A program made the translations under genes and the position numbers. Positions 45,687 through 53,434 of a DNA stretch of 64,000 bases are shown here, one piece after another (position 1 is the stretch's first letter; every line of letters begins with the position of its first letter). This stretch comes from Candidatus Gastranaerophilales bacterium (GTDB taxonomy: Bacteria; Cyanobacteriota; Vampirovibrionia; Gastranaerophilales; Gastranaerophilaceae). The DNA is taken from contig CALUYW010000012.1 of the NCBI GenBank assembly GCA_944325105.1, forward strand, positions 1 to 64,000, given 5' to 3'. Under the pieces are notes generated by a model. It did no database searches and was not told where the DNA came from. It was given only the letters and a program-made list of their open reading frames with translations.

Positions 45687-46115
45687 ATGATAAGAAACAG
45701 TATAAATTTTTGTGCAAATCTAAAAATAGACAGAAGTGTTTATGAAAATGTCCCACAAAAAGCTGCCTTTGGCTATCCTGAAAATGTTATTGAAGAGTAT
45801 AAGAAATTTTTGGATATCCCAAAAATTAAGCAATTGAGTGAAGGTGACACAGTGGAACTTAGGGCAAAACGCTACTGTTGCAGAGGGTTTGCCCTTGAGA
45901 TTAATTTTATATGCAAGGATAATCCTGATAAGACAATACTTGGTGCCGGTATTTACAACTCAAGAAACGAGGCTAATATTACAAGCGCAAGTCTTATTTA
46001 CCAGACATGCCAATATTTGTGCGAAAAGTTTGACTTAAATCAGAATAGTATTTTTGCACATCATAATCCGCTTAAAGTACTTGTTGATGCTATCAAGTCG
46101 GGTAAAATAGGTTAG
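45687..46115 (+). CDS. small protein of unknown function with NFCA N-terminal motif
   Basis: 142 residues from the ATG at 45687; GGGG lies eight bases upstream. The N-terminus NSINFCANLKIDRS resembles TTNFCALKSN of the protein at 17641-18273. The rest is a mixed alpha/beta sequence with RYCCRGFALEINFICKD. The stop shares the TTAG tetranucleotide with the convergent flavin reductase. Not recognised. Confidence 0.7.
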   Translation: MIRNSINFCANLKIDRSVYENVPQKAAFGYPENVIEEYKKFLDIPKIKQLSEGDTVELRAKRYCCRGFALEINFICKDNPDKTILGAGIYNSRNEANITSASLIYQTCQYLCEKFDLNQNSIFAHHNPLKVLVDAIKSGKIG

Positions 46116-46609
46116 GATATGTATGTAGGCGCGTTTTTTGGACTTTTGCCTTTAATTACATTGTGATAATAAGCGTACGTCATGGGCGGGTCGTTTTTTA
46201 ATATGTCACAGTCTTTTATCTCGCCTATAAAAATGGTATGTGTGCTTGTTTCGCTTGTATTTATAACCTTGCATATAATATAAGCACAGGCATCTTCACA
46301 AACGGGCAGGCCGTCCTTTATAAAGTATTTTGTATTTTCAAATTTGTCAAAATCTCTTGAACTTCTAAAGCCAAAAGTTCCTATTGTAAGAGGGTTAATA
46401 TTCTCGGGAAGTACGCATATTGAAAATTCGCTACACTCTTTTATTTTTTCATTCGTGTAATTGTTATGGTTTATACTGACTGCTATTGTTGCGGGCTCTG
46501 CAGTAATTTGCATCGCAGAATTTGCAACACATCCGCAAAATTTGCCACCGTCTTTTGTACAAACAATATACATACCGTATGAGATTTTCGTAAGTGCAGT
46601 TTTATCCAT
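46112..46609 (-). CDS. flavin reductase-like FMN-binding split-barrel protein
   Basis: 165 residues. SYGMYIVCTKDGGKFCGCVA, NSAMQITAEPATIAVSI and FGFRSSRDFDKF match the flavin reductase-like domain found alone or fused to rubredoxin in anaerobes. No rubredoxin domain is attached here. It likely binds FMN and handles oxygen or flavin reduction. AAAAGGGG precedes the ATG. Confidence 0.88.
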   Translation of the reverse strand: MDKTALTKISYGMYIVCTKDGGKFCGCVANSAMQITAEPATIAVSINHNNYTNEKIKECSEFSICVLPENINPLTIGTFGFRSSRDFDKFENTKYFIKDGLPVCEDACAYIICKVINTSETSTHTIFIGEIKDCDILKNDPPMTYAYYHNVIKGKSPKNAPTYIS

Positions 46610-46660
46610 TTTTTACCCCTTTTTATAAATTATATATTATTGTCAAAAAAAGTAAATAAA

Positions 46661-46680
46661 AGCCTGCAAATGTGCAGGCT
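46661..46680 (-). terminator. possible tolC terminator
   Basis: AGCCTGCA and TGCAGGCT form an eight-base stem with a four-base loop, followed on the minus strand by TTTATTTACTTTTTTT. It is 116 bases after the tolC stop; the bases between hold no other feature I can see. Confidence 0.65.
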
Positions 46681-46795
46681 GATTGTGTTAATATGTATTT
46701 AGGGTTGTTAGGTATCTTTTTACATCCTTTTAAAACTTCTAAATTAGTGTATTTGCTACAATTTTTATTTTATTTGAAAAAATCTTTACATTTGT

Positions 46796-48229
46796 TTACG
46801 GTGAATAGTTTTCTGTTATGTTTTCTTGGGTTATAGTTCCGCTGTCAAAGAGCATTTGCGCCTGTGCTATATTGTACCTTATTATTGAATTTACAACTTC
46901 AATTCTTACTCTTGTTTTAAATGTTTGCGCTTGTATAACATCAATTAATATTCCCTCGCCTGCATCAAGCCTAAGTTCGGATAGTTCTACACTATCAAGA
47001 GCATATTTCATTTGCCCTCTTGATATTGCAATCCTGTCTTTAGATATTTTTGACTCATAGTAAGACTTCAGTATATTTTCCTTTATGTCTCTTAGCGATT
47101 GCTCTAAATCAACAAGACTTTTATCTATTTGTGCCTGTTTTGCTTTTGCCTCTGTTATTGTGCCAAAACCACTGTTTTTACCTAAGTTTATATCCATATA
47201 TCCGCCGACAATTGTCGCGGGGCCAAGCCCTGCTGCGGCTGTACCTTGCCATTGTTGTTGAACAAGAATTCTTGGTTTTGGAACAAATTGGGTATAAATC
47301 ATCCTCTTTTCGTCTTTAAGAGCCTTTATTTGAGAGCGTATTTTTTTAATGTCTTCTCTGTAAAGTGCTGCTATTTCAAATAACTCGTCTATACTTTTTG
47401 TGTTATCAACAAGCGTGTACTCTTTTGCTTCAATTTCAATTGGCATAAGGCAGGTTGTAATTTCTATACCCATAATATTAGCCAGTCGTGCTTGCGAGTA
47501 GCGGAACTCTTGAATGGCATCAAGCAGACTTTGTTTGGCTTGCGCAAGTTCTGTTTTAGAACGAATAACGTCAAATTTTGTTCCAAGTCCGGAGTTTAGG
47601 AGATTTTCGGTTAATGTAAGTTGTGCGTGGCGTTCTTTGTAATTTTTCTGATAAATTTCAATATTTAATTTTGCACGCAAAAGTTCATAGTAGTATTTTG
47701 TACAATTTAGAAGTACTTCGCTCCTTGTGTAGTTAAAGTTGTGCTTGCCTGCAAATTTTAAATTTTTCTTTGCTAATGCTTCAAAAATCTGCTCACCACC
47801 CTTTGTCAGTTGGTGTCCCGCGTTAAGTGTTACGGAAAGCGCAAGTTCATTGAACCTGTCAACTAACGCTGCACCGACCAATACCTGACCGCTATAGTAA
47901 ATAGAATATCCTGTAGTGCCTAAACTTGGCAGGAAGTTTGTAAGAGCGTTTCTGTATTCCCATTTATTTTGAATATAATTGTAATCCGCACTTTTTAGGT
48001 AAAAGTTGTATAGCAGCGCAATTTCTATACATTCTTTTAAATTTACATACACAGGGTCTTCATTAAGGTAGCTTTTTAGTTCGTATTCTATGTTTACGTC
48101 CTTTAAGCACTTGTCAAAAGTGGTAAGAAGGTCAATAGTCTTGTCTACTTGCTGTTCTTCGGCGAAACAATAAGACACTTGATTAAAAATAAATACTATT
48201 AAAAAAAGCATTGCGCAGACTTTTTTCAT
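46796..48229 (-). CDS. TolC-family outer membrane efflux protein
   Basis: 477 residues. A signal peptide (about 1-23, ending SYCFA) is followed by two repeats of the long coiled-coil and barrel layout. NIMGIEI and LTLTENLLNSGLGTKFDVIR fall in the first, and LDAGEGILIDVIQAQTFKTR in the second, as in OMF proteins. It makes a trimeric export channel across the outer membrane. No inner-membrane pump gene is adjacent. No strong ribosome binding site precedes the ATG. Confidence 0.9.
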   Translation of the reverse strand: MKKVCAMLFLIVFIFNQVSYCFAEEQQVDKTIDLLTTFDKCLKDVNIEYELKSYLNEDPVYVNLKECIEIALLYNFYLKSADYNYIQNKWEYRNALTNFLPSLGTTGYSIYYSGQVLVGAALVDRFNELALSVTLNAGHQLTKGGEQIFEALAKKNLKFAGKHNFNYTRSEVLLNCTKYYYELLRAKLNIEIYQKNYKERHAQLTLTENLLNSGLGTKFDVIRSKTELAQAKQSLLDAIQEFRYSQARLANIMGIEITTCLMPIEIEAKEYTLVDNTKSIDELFEIAALYREDIKKIRSQIKALKDEKRMIYTQFVPKPRILVQQQWQGTAAAGLGPATIVGGYMDINLGKNSGFGTITEAKAKQAQIDKSLVDLEQSLRDIKENILKSYYESKISKDRIAISRGQMKYALDSVELSELRLDAGEGILIDVIQAQTFKTRVRIEVVNSIIRYNIAQAQMLFDSGTITQENITENYSP

Positions 48230-48287
48230 AGTTAAAAGATTAATTAAAATTTTAATAAAAAATAATAGGCTTTATGGGCTAATACTT

Positions 48288-48316
48288 TTGTGATAAATTA
48301 TTTTTGTAGTTAAAAT
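48288..48316 (+). promoter_or_regulatory. candidate valS promoter
   Basis: TTGTGA, 17 bases, TAAAAT. The ATG 15 bases later has its own GAGG site, so this transcript has a short leader. Confidence 0.5.
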
Positions 48317-48330
48317 TTTTTGAGGATAAA

Positions 48331-50943
48331 ATGGATAATTCGCAAACCCAAAACATGGCAACAACCTATGACGCCAGAGAAATAGAAACAAGTATCTATA
48401 AATTCTGGGAGGAAAACGAGTGCTTTAAGGCTGATTCAAAATCAAAGAAAGAACCTTACTCGATTGTAATCCCGCCGCCAAACGTCACGGGTGTTTTGCA
48501 TATGGGCCATGCGCTGGATGGCACTCTGCAAGATATTTTAACAAGATATCACAGAATGAGAGGTTACGAGGCTCTCTGGTTGCCGGGCTGCGACCATGCG
48601 GGTATTGCTACTCAAAATGTTGTTGAAAAACACCTTGCAAAAGAAGGTAAAACTCGCCATGATTTAGGCAGAGAAGAATTTGTTAAACTCACTTGGGATT
48701 GGGCAAATGACCACAAGGGTAAAATTCTTGGCCAGTTTAAGAAGCTCGGAGCATCTTTTGACCTTTCTCGCGCTCGTTTTACTTTGGATGAGGGCTGCTC
48801 AAAAGCTGTTAAAAAAGTTTTTGTTGACCTATATAATAAAGGTTTAATATATAAAGGTGCATACATTGTAAACTGGTGCCCCAGATGTCAAAGTGCCATT
48901 TCTGATATTGAAACTCAATATGAAAACGAAGACGGTAAACTTTGGGAAATTTCATACCCTCTAAAAGATGAAATGGGTGCTATAGTAATTGCTACAACTC
49001 GCCCCGAGACTATGTTTGGCGATGTTGCGGTTGCGGTTAATCCTAATGATTATAAATATAAAGATTTAATCGGTAAGAAATGCGTTCTTCCTTTAACAGG
49101 AAGAGAAATCCCGATTATAGCGGATGAATACGTTGATAAAAGCTTTGGTACTGGCGCTCTTAAAATTACTCCCGCGCATGACCCAAATGACTTTGAAGTA
49201 GGTAAGCGCCATGGCTTAAAATCAATAAAAGTAATTGATGAACAAGGTAAAATGATAGCTTGTCCCGAGGTTCACCCCGAGCTTCACGGAAGAGACAGAT
49301 ATGACGCACGTGAGCGTACATTGAGAATGTTGAAAGACCATCAGGTTTTGGTTAGAATTACCGACCACCCGCACGCCGTGGGCAAGTGTCAGCGCTGTAA
49401 TACTACAATTGAGCCGCTTTTATCCGAGCAATGGTTTGTTAAAATGGAACCTCTTGCCCGCGCTGCAATTGAAAAAGTAAAAGATGGTTCTATAAAATTT
49501 GTTCCCTCTCGCTGGGAGAAAAACTATTTGATGTGGATGGAAAACATTCGTGATTGGTGTATTTCTCGTCAATTGTGGTGGGGACATCAAATACCTGCTT
49601 ATTATCATAAGAAAACAGGTGAAATGGTTGTAGCCCTTGAAAACCCCGACCCTCAAAACTATACTCAAGACACAGATGTTCTCGATACTTGGTTTTCATC
49701 AGGTTTGTGGCCCTTTGAAACTATGGGATGGCCCGATACTGAAAGTGATGACTTTAAGAAATTTTATCCTACAACAACTCTTGTAACAGGCTTTGATATT
49801 ATATTTTTCTGGGTTGCTCGTATGATTACCATGGGGCTTGAGTTTACGAAAGTTCCACCGTTTTCTACCGTTTATATTCATGGTCTTATTCGTGATGAAA
49901 ACGGCCAAAAAATGTCAAAATCGAAGGGTAATACTATTGACCCTGTAGAAATAATAGAAAAATACGGCTGTGACGCTATGCGCTTTACGCTTACTTCACT
50001 ATGCACATACGGCGGTCAGGACATTAAGCTTTCAAATGAAAGATTTGAGTACGGCAGAAACTTTGCAAATAAAATCTGGAACGCCTCAAGATTTGTGCTT
50101 ATGAATTTAACAAAAAACGGCAAAGAGCTTGAATTAGACCTAAATAATCTTACAATTGCAGACAAATGGATTTTGAACTCTTTAAATAATGTTGTTAAAG
50201 AGGTAAATGATAATATCAAAAATTATCGCATAGGCGAGGTTGCTTCAATTTTATACGATTTCTTCTGGAATTATTACTGTGACTGGTATGTAGAACTTTC
50301 AAAAATCGAGAAAAACGAGCCTGTGTTAACTTACGTGCTTGAACAGTCTCTAAAACTTCTGCATCCTATAATGCCTCACATTACAGAGAAAATCTGGCAG
50401 ATGATGCCTGTTGATAAAAAAGAAATTGCTATAATGAAGAGCGATTTTCCTCAATATAAAGAAGAACTTGTCTTTGATACTGAAGCAAAGCAGATGGAAA
50501 TAGTTTTTGATGCTATAAAATCTCTTAGAAACCTAAGAGCTGATTTTAATATACCTGTAGGTACTAAAATCAATATTAAAATCGACGGCTCAAAGGACTT
50601 GTTTGGTAAAATTATCCCATATATTAAACGTCTTGCACGTGTTGAAGAGGTTGAATTTGTTGGTGGTGCAGCAGATAGTAAGCATTGCGCGTACTGTACC
50701 GTTGCAGATACAAAAATCATTGTTCCGCTTGAGGGGTTAATTGATATTCAAAAAGAAATTGAAAGACAAAATAAGAAAATTCAAAAATTTGAAGCTGAGA
50801 TGAACTCACTAAACGGCAGATTGAAAAATGAAAAATTTGTACAATCTGCACCCAAGGAAGTTGTTGAGCAGACTCGCCAGAGGGTAGATGAGATAAAAGC
50901 TGAAATTGCAACAATTAAGGAGCTTATTGATAAATTATCATAA
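48331..50943 (+). CDS. valS: valyl-tRNA synthetase
   Basis: 870 residues. The class I signatures are GVLHMGHALDGTLQDIL (HIGH-type) and GQKMSKSKGNTIDP (KMSKS). ATTRPETMFGDVAVAV belongs to the editing domain, which hydrolyses Thr-tRNA(Val). A C-terminal coiled coil (KEIERQNKKIQKFEAEMNSL) is typical of ValS. TGAGGATAAA precedes the ATG. A bidirectional terminator follows. Confidence 0.98.
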   Translation: MDNSQTQNMATTYDAREIETSIYKFWEENECFKADSKSKKEPYSIVIPPPNVTGVLHMGHALDGTLQDILTRYHRMRGYEALWLPGCDHAGIATQNVVEKHLAKEGKTRHDLGREEFVKLTWDWANDHKGKILGQFKKLGASFDLSRARFTLDEGCSKAVKKVFVDLYNKGLIYKGAYIVNWCPRCQSAISDIETQYENEDGKLWEISYPLKDEMGAIVIATTRPETMFGDVAVAVNPNDYKYKDLIGKKCVLPLTGREIPIIADEYVDKSFGTGALKITPAHDPNDFEVGKRHGLKSIKVIDEQGKMIACPEVHPELHGRDRYDARERTLRMLKDHQVLVRITDHPHAVGKCQRCNTTIEPLLSEQWFVKMEPLARAAIEKVKDGSIKFVPSRWEKNYLMWMENIRDWCISRQLWWGHQIPAYYHKKTGEMVVALENPDPQNYTQDTDVLDTWFSSGLWPFETMGWPDTESDDFKKFYPTTTLVTGFDIIFFWVARMITMGLEFTKVPPFSTVYIHGLIRDENGQKMSKSKGNTIDPVEIIEKYGCDAMRFTLTSLCTYGGQDIKLSNERFEYGRNFANKIWNASRFVLMNLTKNGKELELDLNNLTIADKWILNSLNNVVKEVNDNIKNYRIGEVASILYDFFWNYYCDWYVELSKIEKNEPVLTYVLEQSLKLLHPIMPHITEKIWQMMPVDKKEIAIMKSDFPQYKEELVFDTEAKQMEIVFDAIKSLRNLRADFNIPVGTKINIKIDGSKDLFGKIIPYIKRLARVEEVEFVGGAADSKHCAYCTVADTKIIVPLEGLIDIQKEIERQNKKIQKFEAEMNSLNGRLKNEKFVQSAPKEVVEQTRQRVDEIKAEIATIKELIDKLS

Positions 50944-50945
50944 AA

Positions 50946-50973
50946 AAATTGCCCCGTAAAATCGGGGCAATTT
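50946..50973 (+). terminator. bidirectional terminator between valS and the Cys-rich gene
   Basis: AAATTGCCCCG and CGGGGCAATTT form an 11-bp stem, with T-runs on either strand. It lies between two convergent stop codons. Confidence 0.9.
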
Positions 50974-50980
50974 TTTAGAT

Positions 50981-51610
50981 TTAGTTGCAGCCGCAAGCTT
51001 TTTGAACAGCGCATTCGCAATCGCATGGGAAATGGGGAACCATGCAGTATTTTGCAAGTTTTTTCATTTTTCTTTTCTCTGCACGGTTAAATCTGTTAAA
51101 GCACTTGATTTGGTCTTTGCAAAGTTGCGCTTTTATTTCTTTTGAGAAACATTTATATTGTTCTTTTGCGTCTTTTCTAATTTCTTTTAATTCTTCTTTT
51201 TGTTCTCTAATTTCAGAGTTGGAAGCACATTGGTTAATCATTTGACAAAGTTTATCTTGTCTGCATTTTGCTTGGTCATGGAGAATTTGCATTTGATTTT
51301 TGTATTTATCATAAATACAATCAATAGCACTGTCTTGTTGAGGGCTTAAGCAGAGGACTTTTTTCATTTTTGCAAATTCATTGTCAAAGAAGCATTTGTT
51401 GTCCTCTTTAATGCTGTCTTCACAAGCTTTTTCTTCACATGGTTTTTCGCATTTTTTCTCTTCGCATCCTTTAGGCGGATTGTATTGTTTGCAACCTTTT
51501 TCACAAGGTGCTTTTGCCATGTTGGTATCGCATGGAACACTGCATGGAGCTGCAAGCGCGCTATGGCATACAAATACTGTTGCTGCGAGCAGAAGTAAAG
51601 TTTTTTTCAT
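50981..51610 (-). CDS. cysteine-rich secreted protein with Spy/CpxP-like LxxxQ element
   Basis: 209 residues. A signal peptide (about 1-20, ending ALAA) is followed by a mature part with about 23 cysteines. The N-terminal block has many CxxxC and PC spacings (CEKGC, CEEKKCEKPCEEKAC). The middle, about 85-175, is helical and charged with LSPQQDSAIDCIYDKY and KEELKEIRKDAKEQYK, reminiscent of the periplasmic chaperone/metal-sensor Spy/CpxP fold. The C-terminus ends CDCECAVQKACGCN. Metal binding or disulfide cross-linking in the envelope is possible. AAGGG precedes the ATG. Confidence 0.8.
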   Translation of the reverse strand: MKKTLLLLAATVFVCHSALAAPCSVPCDTNMAKAPCEKGCKQYNPPKGCEEKKCEKPCEEKACEDSIKEDNKCFFDNEFAKMKKVLCLSPQQDSAIDCIYDKYKNQMQILHDQAKCRQDKLCQMINQCASNSEIREQKEELKEIRKDAKEQYKCFSKEIKAQLCKDQIKCFNRFNRAEKRKMKKLAKYCMVPHFPCDCECAVQKACGCN

Positions 51611-51715
51611 AGTTTTCCCTTTCTTGAGTATAGTTTAAATATTATCCGAATTTTGTTTTTTTAAAAAACCCGAAAGACTAAGGACATATGGGTAATAATT
51701 TTTTTAAAAAAGTAT

Positions 51716-51744
51716 TTGACGGGAGAATATGTTCTTGTTATATT
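51716..51744 (+). promoter_or_regulatory. candidate tRNA-Lys promoter
   Basis: TTGACG, 17 bases, TATATT, about 53 bases before the tRNA. The intervening leader has a small hairpin (GTGAG and CTCAC, 51754-51769). Confidence 0.6.
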
Positions 51745-51797
51745 AATTAGGCAGTGAGGCAATGCTCACGCAAGAAACTGAAAATCTAATATAATTT

Positions 51798-51870
51798 GCG
51801 TCTGTAGCTCAGCAGGTAGAGCACTCCCCTTTTAAGGGATAGGTCATGCGTTCGAATCGCATCAGACGCA
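51798..51870 (+). tRNA. tRNA-Lys (anticodon TTT)
   Basis: 73 nucleotides folding as a cloverleaf: acceptor GCGTCTG with CAGACGC, D arm GCTC/GAGC, anticodon loop CTTTTAA with TTT at 34-36, variable AGGTC, and T arm ATGCG-TTCGAAT-CGCAT. The first anticodon-stem pair is a C-T mismatch. CCA is not encoded. Leader AATTT and trailer AAATT could extend the acceptor helix. Two tandem repeats containing its 3' end follow directly. Confidence 0.96.
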
Positions 51871-52066
51871 AATTTTTTATGTCTTACATAATATTTATTA
51901 TGCGATTCGAACCTATTGCGATACCGCATTTTTTCACTTCGTTCAAAAAGTCGCATCAGACGCAAATTTTTTATGTCTTACATAATATTTATTATGCGAT
52001 TCGAACCTATTGCGATACCGCATTTTTTCACTTCGTTCAAAAAGTCGCATCAGACGCGAATTTTTT
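51857..52066 (+). repeat. 94-bp tandem repeat built from tRNA-Lys pieces (two identical units plus a partial third)
   Basis: Units 51857-51950 and 51951-52044 are identical over all 94 bases. A third start (52045-52066) matches 21 of the first 22 bases. Each unit begins with TCGCATCAGACGC, the last 13 bases of tRNA-Lys before its discriminator, so the first unit begins inside the tRNA. Each unit also holds ATGCGATTCGAAC, the exact reverse complement of the tRNA T arm; counting flanking bases, the inverted copy equals the tRNA segment ATAGG...TTCGAATCGCAT with seven bases deleted. No transposase or integrase is adjacent. Confidence 0.95.
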
Positions 52067-52076
52067 GCTTGCATAT

Positions 52077-52113
52077 ACTAACAAGCTTGATGTATTACAT
52101 CAAGCTTGTTAGT
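52077..52113. repeat. near-perfect palindrome, 18-bp arms with one central base
   Basis: The left arm ACTAACAAGCTTGATGTA is followed by one T and its exact reverse complement. No U-run follows on either strand, so it is not a standard terminator, although it lies 28 bases past the dapL stop. It may be a cruciform, a protein site or the remnant of a mobile element. Confidence 0.9.
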
Positions 52114-52140
52114 TATGATAAAAAGTATTTTAAACAAAGA

Positions 52141-53313
52141 TTATTTTTTGAACAATGTTTTAAATCTTTCCATAGCTTCTTTAGTATTTTCTTTTGAACC
52201 AAAAGAAGTTAAGCGGAAAAATCCTTCTCCGTTTTTTCCAAAACCAGAACCGGGTGTTCCTACTACTTGAATTTTTTCGAGCAAGTAATCAAAAAATTCC
52301 CAAGATGTCATGTTATCAGGACATCTTAGCCAAATGTAGGGTGAGTGTTTGCCGCCAACATGCCAGATATTGCAGTCTTTAAGTGTTTGAGAGATTACTT
52401 TGGCATTTTCCTTGTAATAATTTATATTTTCTTTTATCTCTTTTTGCCCTTGTTCGCTAAATACCGCCTGCGCGCCTCTTTGAATAATATAAGGTACGCC
52501 GTTGAATTTTGTTGTTTGTCTTCTTAACCAGAATTTATTCAGCTTATCAAGTTCTTTGGGAACTACAGTATATCCGCAGCGAGTACCGGTAAAGCCTGCT
52601 GTTTTTGACAGTGAGCAGAACTCTATTGCGCATTTTCTTGCTCCGTCTATTTCAAATATGCTCCTTGGCAGGTCGTCATCTGATATAAAACATTCATAAG
52701 CTGCATCATATAGAATAATTGCATTCATTGAAAGGGCATAATCAACCCATTGTTTAAGTTGTGTCTTGTTATATGCAGCGCCTGTCGGGTTATTTGGAGA
52801 GCATATGTAGATAATGTCTGCTTCTACACTTTTATCAGGCATTGGTAAAAATTCGTTTTCACTGTTGGCGTTAGCAAATATAACTTTTCTGCCAGCCATT
52901 ATGTTTGTATCAACATAAACGGGATAAACGGGGTCGGGTACAAGTACGGTATTGTCTTTTGCAAAAAGGTCTAATATATTTCCAAGGTCGCTTTTTGCAC
53001 CGTCAGATATAAATATTTCATCAAGCTCAAGTTCAACATTGTGAGTTTTGTAGTATTTTTGAACCGCTTCTCTTAAAAAATCATACCCTTGCTCAGGGCC
53101 ATAGCCTCTAAAGGTTTCCTGTACACCCATTTCATCTACTGCTTTGTGCATAGCATCAACTACAGCTTTGCACAGGGGTAATGTAACATCACCAATACCC
53201 AGTCTTATGATTTTTTTATCGGGATTATTTTTGCTAAATTCGTTTACTTTTTTTGCAACTGTTGAAAATAAATAACTCTGCTCTAAGTTTAAATAATTCT
53301 CGTTAATGTTCAT
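52141..53313 (-). CDS. dapL: LL-diaminopimelate aminotransferase
   Basis: 390 residues, class I PLP aminotransferase. IIRLGIGDVTLPLCKAVVDA and FRGYGPEQGYDFLREAV are DapL signatures. The PLP lysine is in EFCSLSKTAGFTGTRCGY. It makes LL-DAP directly from tetrahydrodipicolinate, bypassing the succinyl or acetyl routes; this route is known from Cyanobacteria, plants and Chlamydia. GCAGGAA precedes the ATG. asd, dapA and dapB lie 2 kb away on the same strand, beyond the opposite-strand uvrB. Confidence 0.93.
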   Translation of the reverse strand: MNINENYLNLEQSYLFSTVAKKVNEFSKNNPDKKIIRLGIGDVTLPLCKAVVDAMHKAVDEMGVQETFRGYGPEQGYDFLREAVQKYYKTHNVELELDEIFISDGAKSDLGNILDLFAKDNTVLVPDPVYPVYVDTNIMAGRKVIFANANSENEFLPMPDKSVEADIIYICSPNNPTGAAYNKTQLKQWVDYALSMNAIILYDAAYECFISDDDLPRSIFEIDGARKCAIEFCSLSKTAGFTGTRCGYTVVPKELDKLNKFWLRRQTTKFNGVPYIIQRGAQAVFSEQGQKEIKENINYYKENAKVISQTLKDCNIWHVGGKHSPYIWLRCPDNMTSWEFFDYLLEKIQVVGTPGSGFGKNGEGFFRLTSFGSKENTKEAMERFKTLFKK

Positions 53314-53396
53314 AATTCCTGCCTCATCTAAAAAATACTTTTCTTTATGATTATAAATGCAAAATACCCATAATGAAAGTATTTTTATAAAATAAT

Positions 53397-53415
53397 GGTA
53401 CGACTTTAAAGTACC
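53397..53415. promoter_or_regulatory. inverted repeat upstream of uvrB, possible operator
   Basis: GGTAC and GTACC are separated by nine bases that include the palindrome ACTTTAAAGT. The element lies just upstream of the uvrB -10 box. An SOS operator would be logical for uvrB, but the spacing does not match the cyanobacterial LexA consensus I recall. Confidence 0.4.
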
Positions 53416-53422
53416 GTCATGC

Positions 53423-53428
53423 TAAAAT
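53423..53428 (+). promoter_or_regulatory. -10-like box six bases before uvrB ATG (candidate leaderless promoter)
   Basis: TAAAAT, six bases (GATGTT), then ATG. The -35 region is poor, which could mean activation or repression through the adjacent inverted repeat. Confidence 0.45.
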
Positions 53429-53434
53429 GATGTT

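Noticed and set aside
51857-52066. CRISPR array
   Set aside because: The repeats are direct copies including the would-be spacers, the short repeat is tRNA sequence, and no cas genes are near.
52077-52113. Ordinary intrinsic terminator for dapL
   Set aside because: The stem is long enough but no T-run follows on the dapL strand and there is almost no loop; listed instead as a palindrome.
51846-52197. Two overlapping open frames in the tRNA-repeat region encoding a repeated MSYIIFIMRFEPIA peptide
   Set aside because: They start inside or just after the tRNA, have no ribosome binding site, and their repeated peptide only reflects the 94-bp DNA repeat.
53397-53415. Canonical LexA box at uvrB
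   Set aside because: GTAC half-sites are nine bases apart, unlike the short spacer of the cyanobacterial LexA consensus; kept only as an unassigned inverted repeat.
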